Shown here one piece after another: positions 25,329-37,300 of a stretch of DNA of 64,000 nucleotides. Both the position numbers and the translations under genes were made by a program. Numbering within the stretch: position 1 is the stretch's first letter; each line of letters begins with the position of its first letter. The stretch spans positions 145,809,701 through 145,873,700 of the forward strand of contig CM053140.1 of assembly GCA_028571685.1 (NCBI GenBank), given 5' to 3'. The notes below the pieces were generated by a model. That model made no database searches, was not told the origin of the DNA, and saw only the letters and a program-made list of their open reading frames with translations. The DNA is from Heterohyrax brucei (lineage: Eukaryota > Chordata > Mammalia > Hyracoidea > Procaviidae).

Positions 25329-28300
25329 TCCTAGAGGATACAGAAAAGTTTCCGTTGCTCTTTCTTCCCCAGGTTAGACACAGTGAATCCTCAGTAAATG
25401 ATTTTTAAACAGATCATTTACGGAGGTAGATTTGATGCACAGTGGCAGCTCTTTAAAAAGAGAGAGAGAGAAATGAAAAAATGCAAAATCCATATTTGTA
25501 AAATAGCTCCTATTTGAGACTTAGAATGGATATTAGTAAAGCTCCTCGGAAGAAAGGCTTGGCAATCTACTCCCGACAAATCAGCCGCCGAGAATCCTCT
25601 GGAGCACAGTTTTACCCAAATACACGTGAGGTTGCCGTGAACTGGGCTGAACGAACGGCCCCATGTTTTCGTTCTTTTCCTTGCCTTTCTTTTGCTTTAA
25701 GTTTCCTGATGTTCAGGTCAAGGAATTTGGTTTTTCCATGCAAACTCAAAAGGATATTTTTTTCCATGCAATGAAAGCTAAGTTTCTTTGTTGTTCAGGT
25801 TAACAAAAACTTAATTCACCTGTGTTTAGACAAATCAGTGAATTTTGCAGAGCGTGTGTTACAATGAATGGGTAGGGAGCTGAGCTTAAAAGATGTCTAA
25901 GTCCAGCAGAAAGGTGCCCAGAAGTAAGACTAACTTGGAATTAGTTTAAAACATAAGAGAAACCTCTTGTTTTGTCTACCATTTCAATCAACCCCACAAA
26001 AGATTTTTTTGGAGCAGCCACTTTGTACTGGCAAAAATGAAACCCATTGCCATCAAGTCAACCCCAACTCATAGCAACCCTATGGGATAGAGTAGAACTG
26101 CCCCATAGAGTTTCCAAGGGGAGCCTGGTAGATTCCTACTGCAGCATTCTGGCTAGCATCCATAGCTCTTAACCACTACCCAATCAGGGTTCCCTGTGTG
26201 CTAGCATTGGGTTGTTTATCGAAAACCCTGGTGGTGTAGTGAGTTAAGGGCTACATCACTAACCAAAAGATCGACAGTTCAAATCCACCAGATACTCCTT
26301 GAAAACCCTATGGGGCAGTTCTACTCTAGGGTTGTTATGAGTTGGACCTCACTTCATGGCAGCAGGTTTGATTTGGTTTGGTTTGGGGTTGTCTATCAAG
26401 ATAGCTTTAAGGAACTTCTTATTGTGTTGAAGACGCAAGACACACACACATCAACCGGACAAATACCAGTAAAGACATCACATGACGCAGTCCCTGTGTA
26501 GCCAGTCCAAGCACACAGTGCTGCGTGATTCTGAAGTAGAAGAGCTAGTTAAGGGTGAGGTTGAGTGGGTGGAAGATCTGTACAGAGGAGGGTCTGAACT
26601 ACACCTTGATGAATAATCAAATTACTAAAATTTTTAAATTATTCTCATTTCAAACCAGGCTAAAACTAAGAACTTAAATAAAAGAATAAGGAAAATTGCA
26701 TAAGACTTGAAAGCAGTTAACATATCTTGCCAACTGTTAGCTGGTACTAGAACACATCTTTATGTTTCCTGATATCAGAAAAAAGCCTTGAGGGAGAAAT
26801 GGCTTCTGGATGGAATCAGCAGTGGAAAAGAACAGGAAGAGATGAAGAAGCAAAACCAACAAGACCAGCACCAGATCCAGGTTCTAGAACAAAGTATCCT
26901 CAGGTACGGCCCTCACTGTGATCTCACACAGCGAGCTTTATCTTGGCTTCTTTTATTTGGAGCTATTCTCATTTTTAGGGACATAACAGGACCTTCCACT
27001 TGGATGTCTCATGAAAACCAACTAAGAAAGGAGGAGGCAACAAAGATTGTACTAGAAATGTCACCTGATCATAGCAACTTAAGGTTTATTTTTTAAGCAT
27101 AAAGTGGTGACTTGCCCATACCTCTTTGAGCCTGTTGCTTCATCTACATGATGGTAGTCACAATATCAATCAAATTCTAAAATACATGTGTTAAGTTGGC
27201 ATATGATAGGCAATCACAAAACTCTCTCCTTCTTCACTATCTGGGCCCCACTCTCACCTCAGGACAAGTGACAGTTCTAAAGTGTTCACACAGCACCTCC
27301 CAGTTCACAACCATGATATTTAGAAGAGGTACAGTATAGAACTATTTCACTCAAATTTTTACCTCTTCTGAGTCACTGATTATGTGGCCATCAGTGTTGA
27401 CTTGATTTAGAAATGCCTTTCTGTACCCACCATGCACACTCAGTACGGAGTCAGGCAGCTTCTGGTATAACCAACCAAACCTACTGCCACTGAGTCAATT
27501 CCAACTCATAGGGACCCCAGGGAGCAGAGCAGCACTGCTCCCTGGGGTTTCCAAGGAACCGCTGGTGGATTCAGACTGCCAAACTTTTTGTCAGCAGTCA
27601 ATCTCCTAACCACTACACCATCAGGGCAGAGTGGAGCTGCCCAGTAGAGTTTCCAAGAAGCTCTTGATAGATTTGAACTGCTGGCCTTCTGGTTAGCAGC
27701 CGTAGCACTTAACCACTATGCTATCAGAGTTTCCCTGGTACAACAGGTGAAGTTACATTGCCTCAGCTTAAAATGGGGTATGAAAGAAGTCTGGAAAGCT
27801 AAAATACATAATGGATTACTAGTTTTATCACAAAACAGCATGGAAAAAAACATATAAGAAAGGACAGAATCATTTTCTTACCAATACATGGGAAGAAAAA
27901 GGAATTTCTTTTAATATAATAATGACAATAATTTAGAGACTAACCATCTTTGCAACATGGCTACCTTTCAAAACCTCCTTCCTCCAAATTTGTTACTTTT
28001 AGTAAAGATTACAGGAAAGACCTGAAAGAGAAAAAACATTTAGTAGCTTAGTTAGGACCATTCTATCCGTATTCACATGTTACAGAAATAGGATTAGGCC
28101 TAACATTGATAATACATGAAAAAGCTTCATTTTCAACTGATCTGTACTTTACTCATTTAATTGCATATGCTTAAATATTTATTTTTATAAAATCATTGAA
28201 CAGTCATCCTTCGTTAGATTTTTTTAATTTAATAATTTTTAAAGGATAGCATTTTATAATAAAAAAATTTTATGTGTGTAGACACCTCAGTTGTTTGCTA

Positions 28301-31300
28301 AAAAATATAATTTTTTTCCAATAACAAACACTTTTTGTAAAATTCAGTAATCACCTCTAAATATACAGCTTGGAAAACTTGCTTCTTTTTATTAAGGCAT
28401 GGCTTATTGAAAGCTTTTTACCATGAGTCCAGCTAAGCTAGTGATGATTGACCTCTTTCCTTGACACAGAAGCCTTACCGCTAAGCACAAAACCAAATCC
28501 ACTGCTGTCGAGTCAATGCCGACTCATAGCAACCCTGTAGAACAGAGTAGAACCACCTCTTAGAGTTTCCAAGGAGCACCTGGCAATTTGACCTGCCCAC
28601 CTTTCAGTTAGCAGCGATAGTACTTAATCACTATTCCACCAGGGTCTCAGTACAACTCAGATGAAGTCAAATCTACAACGATTTTGAGATAAGCCTGAAT
28701 TTAATCCTTGTAAGACACCTGCTTGCCTCCCCCAGAAGTCTCCTCCTTAGAGTCTTGCTACATACTGAGCACCTTCAGCTTTCTTGACAACTAATGATAA
28801 TTGAAGTGGCTGCCTAAAATAGCCTCCATTAGCAAGTTTGGACAAAATTCTGAATAATCCCAGAACTTTTACCCAGGCTCTGCTGATTGGTTTGACTTCT
28901 TGCCTGAATGCTCTGAGAAGCAGTCGCACTCTGGCAGTATTAATAGTGGCTGGCCTAGTGAAGCCCTGTCAGACTAAATACAAGAAAAAGAGAAGGAAGA
29001 GAAAGAGGAAAAGGAAAAAGAGAAGGAGGGAGAAGAGGGAAACTCATAACTCATATTAAATGCCAGGCACTTTCCATAGATTGTTCCATTCGGTCTTCAC
29101 TGCACCATCAGTAGGCATCACTATCTTCATTTTTTCCAAAGAGCCTGAGGAAGTTACAGAGTTAACAAGTGGCAATCCAGAGATTAACTTGTTTTACTAC
29201 CGTATGGAGCTCTGGTTCCACAGTGGTTAAGCATTTGGCTGCTAACAAAAAGATTAGCAGTTCGCATCCACCGACTGCCTCTTAGGAACCCTATGGAGCC
29301 TGTCTACTCTGTCCTCTGTAATTGCTATGAGTCGGAATTAACTCAACAGCAGTGTTAGCTATGAAGGCATTAATAGTTCACTGGTAAAATTCTTACCTTT
29401 CGTACCAGGTCCAAAGCCAGCACCTCTTTCAGTCCACTGTGCTTTGGGCTAACTAGGGCCAATGTCACAGCAGTTAACAAACAACATGTTACCCCTAAAA
29501 AACTGTAGTACCAGCAACGTCTGTGAGCCCAAGAAGGGGAAGTCTTTGAAGTATACTCTGTCCCTTGGCCTTCCTTTCTGTCCAATCCTACCACACTCAG
29601 CATCTTATTCCAAGGCCCTGTATTCTGTTTGTTAATTGCCAATCACATGTTCTATTTATTACTCCATGTCTGACACCTCCCTGCAACTGAATTTTTGATG
29701 TTCAGGGTGCCATTAACCCAATACTCTTCTATTAAGACCAAAGGATTTTGTTGCTCTCTGCCATCAAGTCAGCGCCAACTGATAGCAACCCCATGTGTGC
29801 CAAGTAGAACTGCTCCATCGGGTGCCCAAGGCTGTGATCTTTGAGAAGCAGATTCCCAGGCCTATTTTTGGAGTTCTTTTAGGTGGATCTGAACCACCAA
29901 CCTTTTCAGCTAATAGAAGAGCACTTAACTGTCTGTGCCACCCAGGGACTCCTAAATGATTTTAGTCCCTAAATATAGAAAAATAATAATATTGATGATC
30001 TGTTTTCTAAATGGCCTTGGTTCAGCTGACAAAGCATATATGCCTGCCTGAAATCATTTGATACAGCAAGCCTGGAAGGAAAGCATTGACACCTCCTTTT
30101 CCTAGAAAATGGGCTAAGGGACTTTATTAAGGTCACAGTAGAAGTGAAATCTGGAGTGAAAAGGCTCTGGAAACAGTAAAACACCTAGCACATGCAAGTG
30201 TTTTCTCAAATAATTGGCAGCCAGTTTGTTTAAGGAATGGTCCTAAATAGTATGTTTGCAAACAATTAGTAAAGAATTTGCATCTCTGTGGCCCGTAGAG
30301 GCATGTTTATCTGGTTAGAAAGCTTCAGGGAACAGAATGTTCTGAAAGAAACACACAAGACAAAAAAAAGAAAAGCCTGTGCCTTGTCTGTATTAAACAG
30401 CCTCCATCACTGCCCAGGGTTCTAGCATCACATAGCCAAAGCAACTCACCTGATAGCTGAGCATTTGCTCCTCAGATACATCTAAAGCTGTTAAATAAAC
30501 AGGTGTATGTTTTTCCATTCAATCTTTCTCCCAAACAACTACCCATAGTGCTTAAGAAGCATTTATTACCAGTTAAGTAAGTATTTTCCTGTTGGCTCTG
30601 ATGAAGCTGAACCAAGCAGAGTGATCTTCCTTCCCGAAGCACAAAAGTAACCCAAATCCTGAAGTTTATCACTTGACTTAGGTGTCTGCTGGAAGGTATC
30701 ATTCTCTTTGTTGTCAGGCCTCTCAGCTAGAGGACAAGATTTTTATAGCCCAGTGCCGTACAGCAATGGTGCTTTTACTTCAGAGTCTGCAGCCATGCTA
30801 TGCTTTGCCCATAAAGTTTTCATTTCTTCCACTTTTGTGATTTAGTGAGAAGAACTGAAAAGGCGTGACTTTTGGCACTCAAATCTCCACTCTGCCAAGC
30901 AACTGGTGCATTAGCTTGACTGTGTTCTTTCATCTCTTTGAGCCTTGGTTTCCTCGCCTGGAGTAGTGACAGTTCTAAGTAGCTACATCCCAGGCTATCT
31001 GTGAATAAAACAATTTCCAAAGTGTCCAACACATGGTGAAGATTAAAAATATATTCCTCTTCTTTATAAAGAGTTGAAAATAATTTCTAAAAAGTCGCCG
31101 CCTGGAGTTTCATTCAGGGATTGTTTGTTTGCCAAGATCTCTCACTTCTTTATGCTAGTATCAAAACATCTTTTTCTTTGAGTAAACTGAAGTGATCATC
31201 CAACTAAGATTCTTTCCATCTGGAGAGAATTGATGGGTTTTCTTTCTGGCTTGGTTGGAATGCTCCTACCAGTTGCTGTAAGTTGTTGCCAGCTCAAGGC

Positions 31301-34300
31301 AACTCCATGGGTGTCAGAGAAGAAGTGTGCTCCACAGGGTTTTCCATGACTTGCTTTTCAGAAGTAGTTCACCAGGTCTTTCTTTGAGGCACCTCTAAGT
31401 GTCCTCAAAATTCAGTTAGCAGCAGAGAGCACTAGTTTTTGGCACCTACAGATTCCAGAATGCTGCTGACCAAAAGGCTGGCAGTTCTAACCTACGAGGT
31501 GCTTCTTGGAAACTCTATGGGGCAGTTCTACTTTGACCTATAGGGTCACTATGAGTTGGAATTGACTCAGTGGCAGTGGGTTTGGTATTGGGTTTGAAAG
31601 CCCACACCCTGTGCTAAGCATTTTACGTATCGTTAATTCAGTGGAGCCTCACAATCACCCTGTGAGGTAGGTAGCATTTGACAGAAAAGTGACATCTACA
31701 GAGGCCCCAGGCCCTACAGCCGAAAGAAAAAAACCCAGCAAAGCCAGGATTTAAAAGTTAAATCCTAATTAAAAGTCCTAATCATAAAAATAAAATTATG
31801 CCTCAGATTTGAGGAAGAATTTAATCAAAGCTAAATCCTGTAAACTCTACCATTTTATAACATTTTTTTATGACCAACCCATGCTATGATTTCGTTCTTC
31901 GGTATATCCCCTCGTATAGACATTCACAAGAATTGTTAAAATATTAAAACACTAAGAGTCCCTTGACTCACAAATAACCTTTAAACATGTCTATTCATCC
32001 TCTGATGTTTTCTTTCAAAGAGAGGCAACATTTTAGAAAATAAGTGGGTTTCCATGGTTTCTGTCCCCAAGTCCCATTTTTAGTCCTGAAGTGATATTAT
32101 TGTGTATTTTGCTGTGTGCCCTGATTAGTACCTTAGAAGGGAATGTTCCCAGGAGGAAAGCTATATTGAAAAGCTCCTTCTGAACCACTTTGCTTAAATA
32201 AGATTTCAGTTTGCTTCCCAAAGGAGCCCTTCTCTTACTGTGACCACTGAACCATTGACTCCCCTGATTGAAGGCACAGGTGCAATTCAGGCACAGCCTC
32301 ATCAGCCCAAACATCCACAGGCACAAATGTACAGGCTGGCTTAGCAACCCTGTTCTGACACTTCTGTTGCTTTCCTCCAGCAAGTAGCACACAGCCAAAA
32401 GGATTCCCTGCCACCCGAGAGGCGTTTGAAGCCGTTGTGCTCCTGACAGCTTGCCTGTCACATCTTGCGTTCCTCTTTCCTTGCCAGCTGCCCTGTACTT
32501 CTCTGTGACCTCCCGCGCCAAAGTGCCTTGCATCAGACTCCCCTCCAGCCACTTTCTTCTTCTGGAATTGTGTCCAGAGACCTCTGACTTTAATCGGAGC
32601 ACAGAGAGCACCTGACAGAAATGTCATAAGCATAAAATGTAAAAAGGTTAACTGCCAAGGAGAATGATGCAGACACACTGAATTCCCTTTGAGAAGGATA
32701 ATCTACTTATGATTAAATGTTCTCACGTAAGAATTTTCTTTTTTTAATATTCCAAAGTACCCGATGACTCTCTGCCTTACTTTTAATAACCTTTCATTTG
32801 TCCTGTAACAGAAACTGCCTTCCACATATGGTACTAATAGGCAAAGGGGCATGCAAAGCTTTGGATTTCTATGTGACTGCCGGTCGTGAGCTTGGGAGAA
32901 AGATGTGGCAGTCTACATCAGTAAAGATGACAGCCTTGGAAACCATGTGGGGCAGTTCTGCTCTGCCCTATAGGGTAACTGTGAGTTGGATGCAATTCAG
33001 CAGCAGTGAGTTTGAGGCAGGAGATGAGAAAAGCAGAAGAGGCAGATGTTTCAGAAGCTGTCACTATGTCCTGCATGTTGTTACCTGCCGTGCAGGTGGC
33101 CCCAACTCAAGGTGATTTCACACACAGTGAAAGAGAGTGCCCCCAGGCCTGTGCCATCCCCAATGTCAATTAAGGATTGGATTGTAGTTATCCATAGGCT
33201 TTTCAGTGGGTGATTTTTGGAAGTAGATCACCAGGCCTTTCTTCCTTGTCTGTCTCAGTCTGGAAGCTCTGTTGAAACTTATTCAGCATCACAGCGACAT
33301 ATAAGCCACCTCTGAGGGACAGATGGTAGCTGCACAGGAGACGCACTAGGCAAGAATCAAACCTTTTGCACAAAAGGCAAAAATTCTACCACTGAATTGC
33401 CATTGTCCCTTGCATCCCACATAACTTAAGAAAAATTCTTCCACAATGGTAAATGGGATACTCAGTGCCCTAGAAAATACATTGTGCCCAGTATAACATG
33501 AAGCAGCTATCTACTCAGCTAACTTAAAGGGAACAGGAAGGATTTAGTGTCAAAAGGGAACCCAAAGCATTGATGTAGAAATACAGAGATGAAATGCTTT
33601 TTGTTGCTGGTTTATGTTTTATCAAAGTTTATCTCATGATTTCTCTCTGAGCTTAATTCCTAAGTAATATCCTTATCTACTTGGGGCAGGCCAGTTGTAT
33701 CATAGGGAAACTATGTCTCATCAAACACAGGTGAGGCATGCTGCATGAAAAATGCCACTCTTGCTGGTTCTGCCTTCTTGCTCTGACCCAACCAGCCCTA
33801 TCTAGCATCACATTGCAGGGAGACAAGCAATCCACTCTCTTGTGACAATATAAGAAGAAAAAGAAGACAAGGGGGCCAAAAAAGAAAAGCCATCAGTTGT
33901 TTCTTCTGAATAAATTTACTGTTGCCTAGAAACACTCAATAAATTATTCTAAGGCAATTATGTGAGTCAAAATCATTCCAAGCATGTTTTTCACTCTCCA
34001 GATTTGACTAATTGGTTTATCAGATCTATAATAGCTCATCTGCTATTATTTTTAATTTCTAAGATATTCTGACATTTTAAAACTTAGGAGCTTCTTTTTT
34101 AATATACCAAAAGGAGATCAGTAAATCAAACTTCCAGCAAAAAAGGGAAAAATATATCCCACCCAACCCCCCCAAAAGGAAGAGGGAGGCTCTAGTGCAA
34201 TGCGCAGCACATTTGGGGAGCATAGTGAACACCTGTGAATATAATAGCCTAATAAATGGAAAGATAAAGGAAGGATGGATGGATGGATGGATGGGTGGGT

Positions 34301-37300
34301 GGGTGAGTAGGTGGATGGGTGGATGGATGAAAGGATGGCCGTGAAAAGAATAATAAATTTAAAAGGAAATAAAAACACTTGGCTGTCCATGAGTCAAGGC
34401 CACATTATGTGGCCATGGGGAAGCTAGTACCAGTGGTACTTCTGGTTTTTTTAAGCAATTGGTGACATCTTTTGACATCTCATCATTACTTTGTTTTCTG
34501 TTTCTTTTTCCTTTCGCTTCACATGTCCTTTCTTTTTCCTTATCCCTATCACTCAACATTCTCTCTTGCTCATACCTGCTAATCTATGACCAATAAGGAT
34601 GAAATGGTTACTAACCCAGAGTAACCTGCCTGTCCCAGCCATGGTAGGATGAAGAGTAGATTGAAATGACTATAAGGGTCCCCCGCTTCAATCCAATAGT
34701 AATAGCAGTGCTCTGTGAAGCAGGTATTACGCACTAAGCATTATTCTGAGAATGACAGATCTCTGAGAGAAATGTAATTATCCTCATTTTGCACAAAAGT
34801 GCTCTAAAGCACAGAAGGGCTATAAAATCTAATTTGAGAGTCAGGACATGAGTCAACGTAGGTCTCTCTGACTCCGGGCACTTTCCATTAGGCCCCACTC
34901 TTGTTCTTCTGGATTCATTTCGTAGAGCATGGACTGAAAACCTGGTGCGTGTTAGTCCTTTGATCTTCTAGCAGCTACAGCAGATTCATAAGCTCCCCAA
35001 GCAAAACTATTTCTATTTGCCTTCGGGTTCTTTAACTTATTGCATTCGACGTGATATTCAGGATCTCGAAACACAAATTTAAGACCATTAAAAAGAGGTC
35101 TCAGAACTCTGCCAGTGTTACCCTGAGTAAAGAAGGAATCAAGGAGTGACTGAACAAGTCAGAAAGTGGGAGGGAAGCTATATGCGGTGATCGGTCCCCC
35201 GAGTCTTGATCTCAAAGAGAGAATTCTCAAGAGCCGAGATTCACAGAATGAGAAACAGGACCTATTTTTCCATAGGGCCCAGGAGTCCCCATTCCATAGG
35301 TGATCCCCTTGTGACTAACTTGACCAGCTCAGAAAACTTCCTCACTACACCCCCTGCCCCCACAATGCATCCTTCATCTGCCATAAGGCAAAGGTCGCTT
35401 AGTGCACGTAGACCACCCAAGGTTAAGTGGTCCTTGTTGTTCTTCTGTGTGTATGAGGGTGGGAATTTATATTTCATGATCTTCAAATAATTGAGTCTTG
35501 TTCTTGTTATTAAATATGAACAATTAATACTAGAAGCAAAGCCAAAAGGAAGCGAATAGAAAATAGATTGACTTCACTGTGATAAATGTTAAGGGTTACA
35601 AGGCACAAAGCTAGTCATTTATGAAAGGAGAGAGTCAGCAGCATAGACATCATTATGTTTTGTAATTTCATTCCATAGTTACAAGTAGTTTATTCACTAG
35701 AATCTTTTTTCTCTACAACTTATTTTTAAAAGCAAGAAACTTCCCAAAATGATAGGTAAGCATATTTTTAGCTAACTTGCCATGTCTTGTTTACAGGGAT
35801 ATTAGAAAGTCACTTGGGAAACTCATGTCACCTTGGGGGAGGTCAAATTGAGTTGCTGTTAAAAATTTTGGGATGTGTAACAGATTTCTCTATAGGCCCT
35901 AACTGAAAATCACACACCCAGCTTCTGTCCTGCTGAGCATTTGAGAAAACTGGAACTGCCCGGTTCCCCAAACCCATACCAACTTGCAGGGTACACATTC
36001 ATCTGAATACATTTGTACCTTGCACACGACAGGGAATGCTTCTCTGGAAACCAGTTTGGTTTATTTTTCATGTCAAATGAAATCCTTAATTTACAAAATA
36101 TTATTCTGATCAAAAATGTAGAACAAAATTCTAACTTACAAAGCAAAAAAAAGACCAGACTTAATCCTGACAGAGACTAGAGAAACTCCAAGAATATGTC
36201 CCTCAGACACCCTTTTAGCTCAGTAATGATGTCACTCCTCAGGTTCACCCTTCAGCCAAAGACTAGGCAGGCCCATAGAACAACACAACAAGACTACAGG
36301 GGCATGCCAGCCCAGGGGAAAGGACTAGAGGGTGTGAGAGGACAGGAAAGCTGGTAACAGGGAACCCAAGGTGGAGAAGGGAGAGTGTTAACTTGTTGTG
36401 GGGTTCTTAACCACTGTCATAAAACAATATGTGTACTAACTGTTTAATGAGAAGTTAGTTTGTTCTGTCAAATTTCATTTAAAGTACAGTAAATATATTG
36501 GTATATTATTCTGATTCAGAAACTTAGCTTGTCTGCTAAATTTTCATCTCCCAACATTAGCTGCCAGCACAACAGTTTCAAATCACAATAGTATCATCTA
36601 CACATAAGGTAATTATTATCTACCAAGGTGTATTAGGACATGAGATTCACCCATACAAAAGCTGTTCTCATGTAACTATAAATTATTCAGCTTTTCTAAA
36701 CATCTGCTCTGTTCCAGTTGTCACGGTAGATTGACACTTGTTTCAGTGTCTGTTGTGCTGACTCTCATTTGTTTGCTGTCTTGAAGCTGCTGTGTTGTGT
36801 TGCTTGTCTTAATCTTGGATGCTCAGGAATAGAGGCAACAGATGAGGCTCAGGGCAAATGCAGGGTTTTCTGTATGCCAAATGCCCTTTAAATCTCTGGC
36901 ACACATACCCGTAGCATGTGATTGTTTTCACTGGTTGTTTCCAAACCAGAACCCAACTTCCGCCGAGGCGCTTCTGACTCACAGTGGCTGGTCAGTTAGC
37001 ACAACCCTATTATACACTGCCCTTTGGTAAGCACTGATTCTTGCAGGTAAAAGGCAGTTCTTGCTTTTACCTATATGTCTGCACATAAAAGTATTCATCA
37101 TCTTTTTCATAGACTTTATTTCACTTTGGTGACTAAAACATGCCTGGTATATAAAACCTGCATAGATCCCTGTGGCATAGTGGTTAAGAGACTGTTTGCT
37201 AACTAAAAGGTCAGCAGTTCAAATCCACCACCACTCCTTGGAAACCCTGTGGGACCTGACATATAGTAGGTGCTTAATTAGTTTTCTTAAATGTTTGTTG

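Larger units (their letters stand above)
20810..26778 (+). other. PALMD: PALMD intron 2 (6.0 kb)
   Basis: A phase 0 intron. 20810-21940 and 23583-24262 show no [17 protein letters not shown] except a 44-bp motif shared with intron 3 (21860-21903). The rest holds a TG/CA microsatellite, AfroSINEs on both strands, an RTE-related SINE and an AAG run. Confidence 0.85.

Noticed and set aside
32033..32678. Two overlapping minus-strand open frames of 192 and 147 codons in intron 3
   Set aside because: They are the longest frames outside PALMD, but I recognise no domain, the two frames overlap on one strand, and no splice or promoter context supports them. I treat them as chance. Conservation across species would be the deciding test.
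34118..34390. Open frame across the GGAT microsatellite
   Set aside because: A tetranucleotide run without stops gives long repetitive frames in several phases; the apparent protein is Ser/His/Pro repeat only.
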